From the NCBI GenBank assembly GCA_013791765.1, contig VMTC01000122.1:1-64000 (forward strand): 64,000 nt of DNA, written 5' to 3'. Positions within the stretch are counted from its first letter, which is position 1; each line of letters begins with the position of its first letter. Source of the DNA: Rhodoferax sp. (GTDB taxonomy: Bacteria; Pseudomonadota; Gammaproteobacteria; Burkholderiales; Burkholderiaceae_C). Positions 37,934 through 46,123 of this stretch are shown piece after piece. The notes beneath the pieces were generated by a model. It did no database searches and was not told the origin of the DNA. It worked only from the letters and a program-made list of their open reading frames with translations. Made by a program: the position numbers and the translations under genes.

Positions 37934-39258
37934 TGCGCAACCATTCTTTCGGCCGGGCGGCCCTGTGGACCGGCATCTACCTGCTTCTGGTTGCTGCGCC
38001 GCTGCTCGTCCTGCTGACTGGCCAGGTGCCTGCAGGCGCGGGTTTCTGGTGGGATTTCTCAATGGCCCTTGGCTTTGCCGCCCTGGCCATGTTCGGCGTG
38101 CAGTTCCTGCTCACCGCGCGCTTTCGCCACGCCGCTGCCCCGTTCGGCATCGACATCATCTACCGTTTTCACCGCTACGCGGCGGTGATCGCATTCGGGC
38201 TGCTTGCCGCCCACTTCCTCATCCTGCGCGTCGACTACGTTGAGACCCTGGGCACCATCGATCCGTTTGTTGCGCCCTGGTACATGAGCGCCGGGCGTGC
38301 GGCCTTCGTCCTGTTTGCTCTCGTCATCGTTTCCTCGTTATGGCGCAAGCCCCTGCACATCGACTACGATCACTGGCGCATGGCGCACGCGTTATTGGCC
38401 ACACTGGCCTTTCTTGCCGCCGTGGCGCACGTCGAAGGGGTGAATTACTACACCGCCGCACCCTGGAAACGCCTGCTTTGGACGGGCTACAGCCTGTTCT
38501 GGGTGGGGCTCATTCTCTATGTGCGCCTGGCCAAACCCTTCGTGATGCTGCGTCGGCCCTGGCGTGTCGCCGAGGTGCGGCCCGAGGGCGGCAAGGCCTG
38601 GACCCTGAGCCTGGTTCCGCAAGGCCATGCCGGCATGCGCTTTGCCGCCGGCCAGTTCGCCTGGCTCACCCTGCGCGTCTCGCCGTTCCAGCTCAGGGAG
38701 CACCCCTTCTCGTTCTCTTCCAGCGCCGTGGATGGGGAACGGGTCGAGTTCACCATCAAGGAATTGGGCGATTTCAGCGCCACCATCAAGACCGTGCAGC
38801 CGGGCGAGACCGCCTGGCTCGACGGCCCCTACGGCGTGTTCAGCCCCGACCGCCACCCGCACGCGCCCGGCTTCGTGCTGATCGCTGGCGGCGTCGGCGT
38901 GGCGCCCATGATGAGCATGTTGCGCACGGCGGCAGACCGCGGCGAGGCCCGCCCCTACATGCTGATCTGCGCCAACAATCGCGGGGAAGACATCCTCTTC
39001 GGCGATGAACTGGAACGCCTGCGCGCCCGGCTCGACCTGACGCTGGTGCAAGTGCTCGCCGAGCCGCCCGAAGGCTGGACGGGGGAAAGCGGCCAGGTAG
39101 ACCGGGCGCTGCTCGAACGCCGACTACCTGCGAACCGGCGCGACGTCGAATACTTTCTGTGCGGCCCCAAACCGATGACGGATGCCGTCCAGCAGGCCCT
39201 GCGCGCGCTTGGCGTGCCTCTGGCGCAGGTTCATTTTGAACTGTTTGACATGGTGTGA
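37933..39258 (+). CDS. Flavocytochrome: ferric-reductase-like heme domain with FAD/NAD(P)H reductase
   Basis: A 441-residue membrane oxidoreductase. About six N-terminal helices hold histidines spaced as heme ligands (IYRFHRYAAV / LLAAHFLILRV and MAHALLATLAFLAAVAHVEG), the ferric-reductase/NOX fold. The C-terminal half is a ferredoxin-reductase-type module: FAD motif REHPFSFSS, the pyrophosphate loop GGVGVAPMMSML and NAD(P)-binding FLCGPKPM. It should move electrons from NAD(P)H in the cytoplasm through heme b to an acceptor across the membrane. The downstream cytochrome c is the obvious candidate (inference). Ferric iron or quinone are alternatives. Confidence 0.87.
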   Translation: MRNHSFGRAALWTGIYLLLVAAPLLVLLTGQVPAGAGFWWDFSMALGFAALAMFGVQFLLTARFRHAAAPFGIDIIYRFHRYAAVIAFGLLAAHFLILRVDYVETLGTIDPFVAPWYMSAGRAAFVLFALVIVSSLWRKPLHIDYDHWRMAHALLATLAFLAAVAHVEGVNYYTAAPWKRLLWTGYSLFWVGLILYVRLAKPFVMLRRPWRVAEVRPEGGKAWTLSLVPQGHAGMRFAAGQFAWLTLRVSPFQLREHPFSFSSSAVDGERVEFTIKELGDFSATIKTVQPGETAWLDGPYGVFSPDRHPHAPGFVLIAGGVGVAPMMSMLRTAADRGEARPYMLICANNRGEDILFGDELERLRARLDLTLVQVLAEPPEGWTGESGQVDRALLERRLPANRRDVEYFLCGPKPMTDAVQQALRALGVPLAQVHFELFDMV

Positions 39259-39267
39259 GGAGCAGAC

Positions 39268-39693
39268 ATGCGTGAACGCTGGGTTTGGATCGTGGCGGTG
39301 GCAAGCGGAGTGCTGGTCGTGCTATTGGCCTGGACCTTCGCCAAGCTGCAGAACCCGACCGATGCCGTCGGGTTGGAGGTCGCCGCGCCATCCCTCCCCA
39401 AACTTGATGCCGCGTTGGTGCAGGCTGGGCACCGGGTCTACCAAGCGCAGGGCTGTGCCCTGTGCCACGCTGTCGCTGGCGAGGGCAATCCGCGCTTGCC
39501 CCTCGATGGCGTGGCCGACAGGCTGGACGCGCAAGGCCTGCGGAACTGGGCTTTGGCCACTGGTCCGGCGGCGACCGCGCTATCGGCGCGCGCCGTGAGG
39601 ATGAAAGAGTCGTACCAGGAACTGCCCGAGGCAGACCTTCAAGCCCTGGTCGTGTGGCTGCAAACCCTGCGCAGGGGAGAGTCCGCCAGATGA
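39268..39693 (+). CDS. Membrane-anchored mono-heme cytochrome c
   Basis: A 141-residue protein with an uncleaved N-terminal helix (WVWIVAVASGVLVVLLAWTF) and a class I cytochrome c domain facing the periplasm. The heme-binding motif is CALCH at residues 63-67, and a methionine near residue 111 (VRMKESYQELPEADLQ) is the likely sixth ligand. AGHRVYQAQGC and LQALVVWLQTL are typical of the fold. It follows the flavocytochrome by 9 nt with GGAG before the start, so it is probably its electron partner. Confidence 0.88.
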   Translation: MRERWVWIVAVASGVLVVLLAWTFAKLQNPTDAVGLEVAAPSLPKLDAALVQAGHRVYQAQGCALCHAVAGEGNPRLPLDGVADRLDAQGLRNWALATGPAATALSARAVRMKESYQELPEADLQALVVWLQTLRRGESAR

Positions 39694-39755
39694 CGGACGG
39701 GCGATCCTGCTCCTGCACTGTTGGACACGCGTTCGCATGCGTGCCACCGGTCTGA

Positions 39756-39771
39756 ATGACAAACTTGTCAT
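39756..39771. promoter_or_regulatory. Palindrome before the ppk2 remnant and P-type ATPase
   Basis: ATGACAAACTTGTCAT: perfect 7-bp arms ATGACAA/TTGTCAT around AC, 16 nt before the start of the ppk2 remnant. It shares the TGACA/TGTCA arms with the site at 37588, but with two more bases between them. It is a candidate operator. Confidence 0.45.
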
Positions 39772-39786
39772 GGGGGAAAGAGCGCC

Positions 39787-40106
39787 ATGGTACAAAAGAT
39801 CAATCTCTCCGACTACCGGGTCAAGCGCGATGACAAAAAATGTCTGGCCGATTGGCCGACGCGTGTCGAGCCCAGGTGGTCAGCTTCAAGCACCCCAGCG
39901 CGGAGGAGCTCGACCACGACTGCCTCTGGCGTACCCACCTCGCGCTGCCGGAACGCGGACGCATCGGCATCTTCAACCGCTCCTACTACGCGGAGGTGCT
40001 GATCCTGCGCGTGCGTCCCGACATCCTCGCAGCCCGGCGCTTGCCGGACGCGGCCAGGCTCGAACAACTGCAGGAAATGCGCGGACTACTGGCGCGTGAC
40101 GCGTAA
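39787..40106 (+). pseudogene. Polyphosphate kinase 2 (PPK2) gene with internal deletion
   Basis: The first 18 codons ([20 protein letters not shown] and on to WPTRVEP) look like a PPK2 N-terminus. Directly afterwards the frame shifts to one reading [20 protein letters not shown] and [20 protein letters not shown], the hallmark middle of PPK2. The junction at about 39871 therefore marks an out-of-frame deletion that removed the Walker A region. The frame then stops at 40106, long before the normal Walker B and lid. PPK2 uses polyphosphate to phosphorylate nucleotides; this copy cannot work. Confidence 0.82.
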
Positions 40107-40137
40107 ACCTTTTCCACCTGCTTGCAAGACCGCAGAC

Positions 40138-42861
40138 ATGCCCAACGAACACAAACTGTCCATCGACAACCCCCATGCCCTTCCCGCGGACGAAGTCCTG
40201 CGGGAGTTGCAGGCGAACGCCGCGGGCCTGAGCGCCGCCGAGGCGACCCGCCGACTGGAGGCGGTCGGCCCCAACCGCCTGCCGGCGGCGCCCAGAGAGG
40301 GGTTGCTCAAGCGCTTCTTCAAGCACTTTCACGACCTCCTGATCTACATCCTGATCGCCGCCGCGGCGGTGACCGCCGTGCTTGGCCACTGGATCGACAC
40401 CGGCGTGATCCTCGCCGTGGTGCTGGTCAACGCGGTCATCGGCTTCATCCAGGAAGGCAAGGCCGAACAGGCGCTGGAGGGCATTCGCAAGATGCTTTCG
40501 GCGCATGCCCACGTGCGCCGCGACGGCGCCTGGAGCGAGATCAAGGCCGAGGCGCTGGTGCCCGGCGACATCGTGCGCCTGAAGTCCGGCGACCGCGTGC
40601 CGGCTGACCTGCGGCTGATCGAGACCACCGAGCTGCGCGTCGAGGAGTCGGCGCTGACCGGCGAGTCGGTCCCCAGCGAAAAGAACACCCAGGCCGCAGC
40701 GCTGGACGCCGGCGTCGGTGACCGCCACGGCATGGGTTATTCCGGCACCATGGTGGCCGCCGGGCGTGGGGTGGGGGTGGTCATCGCCACCGGCGCGGCC
40801 ACGGAGATCGGCCGCATCAGCAAGATGATTGGCGAGGTGGAGACGCTGGCCACGCCGCTCACCCGGCAGATGACCCGTTTTGGCAAGGTGCTCTCGGTGG
40901 TGATCGTCGGCCTCGCGGCGCTGATGTTTACTATTGGCTGGCTGCTGCACGACTTCACCCTCGATGAGCTGTTCCTGTCGGCCATCGGCTTCGCCGTTGC
41001 CGCCATCCCTGAGGGCCTGCCGGCCATCCTCACCATCACGCTGGCGCTCGGGGTGCAGCGCATGGCCGGGCGCGACGCCATCACGCGCCGGCTCAACGCG
41101 GTGGAGACCCTGGGCTCGGTGACGGTGATCTGCTCTGACAAGACCGGCACGCTTACCAAGAACGAAATGACCGTGCGCCATGTGGTCACCCGCGCCAGCC
41201 GCTACGACGTGGCGGGCACCGGCTACGCGCCGCAGGGCGAGATCACGAGTGAAGGGGCGCAGGCGACGCTGGACGGGCACGACGACCTGCGAGCGCTCAT
41301 CGAGGTTATGGCGGTCGCCAACGACAGCCACATACAACAGGAAGATGGCGCTTGGCGGCTCACCGGTGAGCCCACTGAGGGGGCGCTGTGCACGCTGGCG
41401 ATGAAGAGCGGCTTCGACGCCGCGGGCTATCAGCGCGTCGCAACGGTCCCGTTCGAGTCGGAAAACAAGTTCATGGCCACCCTTGACCGACTGCCCGGCG
41501 GCGGCGCGCGCATCCTGCTCAAGGGCGCGCCGGACCGGCTGTTGGCGCGCTGCGGACTACAGCGCGGCGCAGACGGCGCAAGTGAGCCGCTTGACACCGG
41601 CTTCTGGGAGGCTGAGATTGACGCCCTGAGCAATGAGGGCCTGCGCGTGCTTGCGGCTGCTGCGCGCGACGTGGACGACGGCAAGGGGGAGTTGGCCCTG
41701 GACGACCTGGGCGAGGACCTGGTGTTCCTCGGCCTGGTCAGCATCATCGATCCGCCGCGACCGGAGGCGATCGCGGCCATCAAGGCCTGCCACACGGCCG
41801 GCATCCGGGTGAAGATGATCACCGGCGACCATGCCGGCACAGCCAGTGCCATTGGCCGCGAGATGGGCATCGGTGGTGACGGCATGCGCGCCACTACCGG
41901 CGCCGAGATCGAGGCGGCCAGCGACGAGGAACTGCAGCAGATTGCCCACGACAACGACATCTTTGCCCGCACCAGCCCCGAGCACAAGCTGCGCCTGGTC
42001 AAGGCCCTGCAGGCGCGCGGCGAGGTGGTGGCGATGACCGGCGATGGGGTCAATGACGCACCGGCATTGAAGCGCGCCGATGTCGGCGTGGCGATGGGCA
42101 TCAAGGGCACCGAGGCGACCAAGGAGGCGGCCGACATCGTGCTGGCCGACGACAACTTCAGCTCGATCGAGCGCGCCGTGGAGGAAGGCCGCACCATCTA
42201 CGACAACCTGAAGAAGGCGATCCTGTTCATCCTGCCCACCAACGGGGCGCAGGGCCTGGTCATCCTCGCTGCCGTGGTGTTCGGGCTGGTGCTGCCGCTC
42301 ACCCCCGTGCAGATCCTGTGGGTCAACATGATCGTCGCGGTCACCCTGGCGCTGGCGCTGGCCTTTGAGCCTGCCGAGCCGGGCGTCATGAGTCGGCCGC
42401 CGCGCGACCCGAATGCCGCCCTGCTCGACGGTGCCTTCCTCTGGCGCATTACCTTTGTCTCGCTGCTGATCGGCGGCGCGACGCTGGCCGTGTTCGAGAT
42501 GGAGCAGGCCCTCGACATGCCGCTGGACGTGGCCCGCACCCTGGCGGTCAACACCCTGGTGTTCGGGCAGGCTTTTTACCTGTTCAACTGCCGTTTCTTG
42601 AGCGCGTCCAGCCTGCGCCTGGGACTGCTGTTCAGCAACCGCGCGGCCTGGCTCGCCGTGGCGGTGCTGGTCGGCTTGCAGATGCTGTTTGTCTATGCGC
42701 CCTTCATGCACCGCTGGTTCGGCACCGCAGCGCTGGAGGCGCGCCACTGGCTGGTACCGCTCGCCATCGGACTGGTGGTCTTCCTGGTTATTGAAGCGGA
42801 GAAGGCCCTGCTGCGTCGTTACGGTCGAACGCCACACCAGATGCGGCGAGATCGGACATGA
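40138..42861 (+). CDS. Cation-transporting P-type ATPase (P2 type, PacL/PMA1-like)
   Basis: A 907-residue ion pump. It shows TGES (residue 174), PEGLP in M4, the phosphorylated Asp in CSDKTGTLT (D334), MITGDH and GDGVNDAPALKRADVGVAMG. The P2-type PEGLP, rather than CPC, excludes heavy-metal pumps; Ca2+, Na+ or Mg2+ are possible, and residues alone do not decide. The ATG at 40138 gives a normal N-terminus, and a GTG at 40096 would overlap the ppk2 remnant. Its stop overlaps the start of the broken Na/Pi cotransporter (ATGA). Confidence 0.9.
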   Translation: MPNEHKLSIDNPHALPADEVLRELQANAAGLSAAEATRRLEAVGPNRLPAAPREGLLKRFFKHFHDLLIYILIAAAAVTAVLGHWIDTGVILAVVLVNAVIGFIQEGKAEQALEGIRKMLSAHAHVRRDGAWSEIKAEALVPGDIVRLKSGDRVPADLRLIETTELRVEESALTGESVPSEKNTQAAALDAGVGDRHGMGYSGTMVAAGRGVGVVIATGAATEIGRISKMIGEVETLATPLTRQMTRFGKVLSVVIVGLAALMFTIGWLLHDFTLDELFLSAIGFAVAAIPEGLPAILTITLALGVQRMAGRDAITRRLNAVETLGSVTVICSDKTGTLTKNEMTVRHVVTRASRYDVAGTGYAPQGEITSEGAQATLDGHDDLRALIEVMAVANDSHIQQEDGAWRLTGEPTEGALCTLAMKSGFDAAGYQRVATVPFESENKFMATLDRLPGGGARILLKGAPDRLLARCGLQRGADGASEPLDTGFWEAEIDALSNEGLRVLAAAARDVDDGKGELALDDLGEDLVFLGLVSIIDPPRPEAIAAIKACHTAGIRVKMITGDHAGTASAIGREMGIGGDGMRATTGAEIEAASDEELQQIAHDNDIFARTSPEHKLRLVKALQARGEVVAMTGDGVNDAPALKRADVGVAMGIKGTEATKEAADIVLADDNFSSIERAVEEGRTIYDNLKKAILFILPTNGAQGLVILAAVVFGLVLPLTPVQILWVNMIVAVTLALALAFEPAEPGVMSRPPRDPNAALLDGAFLWRITFVSLLIGGATLAVFEMEQALDMPLDVARTLAVNTLVFGQAFYLFNCRFLSASSLRLGLLFSNRAAWLAVAVLVGLQMLFVYAPFMHRWFGTAALEARHWLVPLAIGLVVFLVIEAEKALLRRYGRTPHQMRRDRT

Positions 42862-43440
42862 CCGAGATCGTCTTCCAGCTGCTGGGCGGCATCGGCCTGT
42901 TCCTGATGGGCATGGTGCTGCTCACCGACGGGCTCAAGGCATTTGCCGGCGACGCGTTGCGCGCCGCCCTGGGGCGGTTCACCGGTACGCCGGCCAATGC
43001 CCTTGTCTCTGGCGCCCTGGTCACGCTCATGGTGTAGTCATCCAGTGCCACCACCGTGACCCTGATCGGCTTTGTCAGCGCCGGACTGCTGGCCTTTCCA
43101 CAAGCCATCGGCGTGGTGCTGGGAGCGAGCTCGGGCACCACTGGCACCGGATGGGTGATCGCGGTCCTGGGTTTGAAGGGGCTGACCAGTGTCTTCGATC
43201 TGGCCTTCACGCCCGCCTGACCCTCCCGGCAGCGCAGCGTGCACAGTCCATCGCCTAACTGCACCGCGAGCAAAGACTGGCGATTTTTCAGCACACCGCC
43301 ATCGGTCGCCACAATCCTGCGCAGGCGATAGCGGCGCTCGACGCCATCCGCTGGATCGAGCGGACCGTCCAGCATGGCTGGCGGATTTGTCATTATCTTT
43401 CGGTCGATGGCGCCCTGCTTGCGCCGTTCGACACAAATAA
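42858..43440 (+). pseudogene. Na/Pi cotransporter (NptA/YjbB-like), broken
   Basis: The gene starts with LLGGIGLFLMGMVLLTDGLK and runs 59 codons to TAG at 43035, exactly where the family has the glutamine of VQSSSATT; the same frame then continues SSSATTVTLIGFVSAGLLAF and stops again at 43220. After this come further bases whose plus frame reads AALDAIRWIERTVQH and GWRICHYL, resembling the PhoU-like tail of these transporters. So a nonsense change and at least one larger deletion have destroyed it. It was translationally coupled to the P-type ATPase. Confidence 0.78.
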
Positions 43441-43462
43441 ACCTCAAGGCGGCGGACAGGGT

Positions 43463-43891
43463 CTAGTCAAAACGGGTGTTGATGCCAAGCGCCGCAGCCG
43501 CAGCGCTCAGCTGCTTGTCAAAGCAGGCAAACACCAGCTTGTTGCCGGTCTGGCTGTGGGCGCGCTGCGCGCTGGCCAGTTGTAGGCTGTCGTAAGCGCG
43601 CAGGCCGAAGGTCAGGGCCAATTCACCGGCGGCGCTGACCAATAATTTATCAAGCCCGAGTTGAATGTAACCCGGCCATTCCAGTCGCAGCCTTTGCCGC
43701 GCTGCGTCAATTTCTACATGCGTGAGTTGACTGGTTCTGCCTTTGAGTGCCAATGCGGCGCACATTTCGACCCAGGTAATTTGACTGACGATGCAACTAT
43801 CGGCGCTTAGAACGAGCTGACGGGTCCAATCGCTGTGCTGCTCCTGGGCATAGAGCTTCATGAGTGCCGATGTGTCACAAAACAAAATCAC
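43463..43891 (-). CDS. PIN-domain toxin (VapC-like)
   Basis: A 142-residue predicted ribonuclease toxin. The PIN acidic residues are visible: D6 in FCDTSALMKLY, Glu in ITWVEMCAAL, Asp in RAYDSLQLASA and Asp in CFDKQLS. LRAYDSLQLA is typical of VapC. It overlaps the antitoxin gene by 4 nt and is translated from the same message. It lies at the edge of the Mrp/ATPase region, a common place for such modules. Confidence 0.88.
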   Translation of the reverse strand: MILFCDTSALMKLYAQEQHSDWTRQLVLSADSCIVSQITWVEMCAALALKGRTSQLTHVEIDAARQRLRLEWPGYIQLGLDKLLVSAAGELALTFGLRAYDSLQLASAQRAHSQTGNKLVFACFDKQLSAAAAALGINTRFD

Positions 43892-44193
43892 CGTGGTCCC
43901 CGCAACTCAATCACCAAGTCGCTCATGGTTTGCCCGTTCGGGCCAGGTGGGAAAACAACGGCTTTGCCAAGCTTGAACGGCCGGGTGGCCGGTTCCGCCA
44001 CAAAACCAGAGGCCAGCAGCCGCTGCATCGCCTCTTCGTCTGTCATTTCAAGCGGTGGCGCGGCTACCAATGTGGGGGCCACCAATTCGGCCACCACTTT
44101 GCGGTGCGAGGTAATCTGAACCCGTTGCCCGCCCTGTGTCATGGCAATGGCGCGGGCCGGGTTGGCTTTGAGTTCGCGGATGGAAACTTGCAT
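43888..44193 (-). CDS. Antitoxin of the Phd/YefM type
   Basis: A 101-residue protein. The N-terminus MQVSIRELKANPARAIAMTQ and then RVQITSHRKVVAELV is the Phd/YefM DNA-binding fold. The C-terminal half, with TDEEAMQRLLASGF and PFKLGKAVVFPPGP, should wrap the toxin. The ATG at 44193 is preceded by AGGG. It precedes and overlaps the PIN toxin gene, the usual order. Confidence 0.87.
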   Translation of the reverse strand: MQVSIRELKANPARAIAMTQGGQRVQITSHRKVVAELVAPTLVAAPPLEMTDEEAMQRLLASGFVAEPATRPFKLGKAVVFPPGPNGQTMSDLVIELRGPR

Positions 44194-44247
44194 GGTGAGC
44201 CCTTTGAAATAAGCCCACATACTAGCATCAATGATAAATTGTGGTCA

Positions 44248-44272
44248 CAAAAAAGCCCGCCAGTTGGCGGGC
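44248..44272 (-). terminator. Intrinsic terminator of the ETF-QO gene
   Basis: GCCCGCC (44255-44261) pairs with GGCGGGC (44266-44272) around a 4-nt loop. On the minus strand it is followed by six T and lies 24 nt after the ETF-QO stop. Confidence 0.92.
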
Positions 44273-44295
44273 TTAATAGCCTCAGGTGTGCAGGC

Positions 44296-45987
44296 CTACA
44301 TCCCCGCGTAATTGGGCCCACCCCCGCCTTCGGGCGTGACCCAGACGATGTTTTGCGTCGGGTCCTTGATGTCACAGGTCTTGCAGTGCACGCAGTTGGA
44401 GGCGTTGATCTGCAGACGGTCACTGCCGTCATCGTTCTTGACGAACTCATAAACCCCGGCCGGGCAGTAGCGCGCCTCCGGCCCGGCGTATTTGGCCAGG
44501 TTGATGGCGACCGCCACGCTGGCATCTTTCAAGGTCAGGTGGGCAGGCTGATTTTCTTCATGATTGACGTTGCCGATAAAGACGCTGCTCAGGCGGTCAA
44601 AGGTGAGCTTGCCGTCGGGCTTGGGGTAAACAATCGGCTTGCACTCGGCAGCGGGTTTAAGGTAGGCGTGATCCGGCTTGTCGCGGTGAACGGTCCAGGG
44701 CATGTTGCCCCCCAGACCGAACTGCTCCATGCCATTCATCAGCGTGCTGATGCGCAAGCCGTACTTGAACCAGGACTTGAAGTTGCGCGATTTGTTGAGT
44801 TCGGTAAAGACCCAGCTGGCCTCAAAAGCCTCGGGGTACGCGGCCAGCTCGTCATGCTGGCGACCCGCCATGACGGCGTCAAACGCCGCCTCGGCTGCCA
44901 GCATGCCGGTCTTGATCGCCGTGTGGCTGCCCTTGATGCGGCTCACGTTCATGAAGCCGGCTTCGCAGCCGACCAGGGCGCCGCCCGGGAATACCGTCTT
45001 GGGCAGTGCCAGCAAACCACCGGCAGTGATGGTGCGTGCGCCGTAGGCCAGCCGCTTGGCGGTCACTTCGCCTTGGGCGTTTTCAAAATACCAGCGCACA
45101 TTGGGGTGCGTTTTCCAGCGCTGGAACTCCTCAAAGGGGCTCAGATACGGGTTTTGGTAGTTCAGTCCGGTGATGAAGCCCAGCGCGATCTTGTTGTCCG
45201 GCATGTGGTACATGAAGGAGCCGCCGTAGGTGGCGTTGTCCAGCGGCCAGCCGGCGGTGTGCATGGCAAAGCCGGGTTGGTGGCGCGAAGGGTCCACCTC
45301 CCACAACTCCTTGATGCCCAAGCCGTAGCCTTGCGGGTCACAACCTGCGTCGAGCTTGAATCTTTCAATCAGCTGGCGCCCCAGATGACCGCGTGAACCT
45401 TCGGCAAAAATGGTGTACTTGGCCACGAGTTCCATGCCGATCTGGAAATTCTCGCCGGGCTCGCCTTCCTTGTTGACGCCCATATTGCCTGTGGCCACGC
45501 CCCTGACAGCGCCCTGTTCGGTGTACAGTACTTCAGCGGCCGCGAAGCCGGGGAAAATTTCCACGCCCAGGTTTTCAGCCTGCGTGCCCAGCCATTTGCT
45601 CAACTCGCCCAGGCTGATGATGTAGTTGCCATGGTTATGGCTGCACTTGGGCAGTAGAAAATTGGGCGTGCGGTAGCCCGATTTTTCACTCAGGAACATC
45701 ATGGCGTCGTCGGTCACTGGCTGGTTCAGGGGTGCGCCCATCGCCTTCCAGTTGGGGAACAGCTCGTCCATGGCAATCGGGTCCATGATGGCGCCCGAGA
45801 GACTGTGGGCGCCTGGCTCGGCGCCTTTTTCCAGCACCACCACCGACAGCTCCTTGCCTTTCTCCGAAGCCAGTTGCTTGAGCCGGATAGCGGTGGCCAG
45901 GCCGGCAACGCCACCGCCAACAACGACCACGTCATATTCCATTGCCTCTCGGGGGCCGAACTGGGCCAGGATTTCCTGATTTGTCAT
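44296..45987 (-). CDS. etfD: Electron transfer flavoprotein-ubiquinone oxidoreductase
   Basis: Inner-membrane-associated enzyme that passes electrons from reduced ETF (from acyl-CoA and other dehydrogenases) to ubiquinone. The 563 residues begin with the FAD-binding VVVVGGGVAGLATAIRLKQL. The C-terminal 4Fe-4S domain has YCPAGVYEF and NCVHCKTCDIKDPTQNIVWV. GCEAGFMNVSRIKGSHTAIKTG is the family ubiquinone/flavin region. The ATG at 45987 is used. The divergent SDR gene shares its promoter region, which carries a perfect palindrome. etfAB are not in the window. Confidence 0.96.
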   Translation of the reverse strand: MTNQEILAQFGPREAMEYDVVVVGGGVAGLATAIRLKQLASEKGKELSVVVLEKGAEPGAHSLSGAIMDPIAMDELFPNWKAMGAPLNQPVTDDAMMFLSEKSGYRTPNFLLPKCSHNHGNYIISLGELSKWLGTQAENLGVEIFPGFAAAEVLYTEQGAVRGVATGNMGVNKEGEPGENFQIGMELVAKYTIFAEGSRGHLGRQLIERFKLDAGCDPQGYGLGIKELWEVDPSRHQPGFAMHTAGWPLDNATYGGSFMYHMPDNKIALGFITGLNYQNPYLSPFEEFQRWKTHPNVRWYFENAQGEVTAKRLAYGARTITAGGLLALPKTVFPGGALVGCEAGFMNVSRIKGSHTAIKTGMLAAEAAFDAVMAGRQHDELAAYPEAFEASWVFTELNKSRNFKSWFKYGLRISTLMNGMEQFGLGGNMPWTVHRDKPDHAYLKPAAECKPIVYPKPDGKLTFDRLSSVFIGNVNHEENQPAHLTLKDASVAVAINLAKYAGPEARYCPAGVYEFVKNDDGSDRLQINASNCVHCKTCDIKDPTQNIVWVTPEGGGGPNYAGM

Positions 45988-46080
45988 GTTTATCTCGCTT
46001 GATAATGGGGCTTGGTCCGGGAATGGACCGCGACCCGTGATTGTCGAACGCAAAAATGATTTTAGGCGTTCAATTTGAAA

Positions 46081-46100
46081 AATAGAACGATCGTTCTATT
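46081..46100. promoter_or_regulatory. Perfect 20-bp palindrome, candidate TetR-family operator
   Basis: AATAGAACGATCGTTCTATT is its own exact reverse complement. It lies 94 nt before the ETF-QO start and 24 nt before the SDR start, between the divergent genes. The length and form fit TetR-family operators, several of which control acyl-CoA catabolism in beta-proteobacteria. No regulator gene is adjacent. Confidence 0.7.
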
Positions 46101-46123
46101 TGTTATTGATGGAGACTCTCTAA

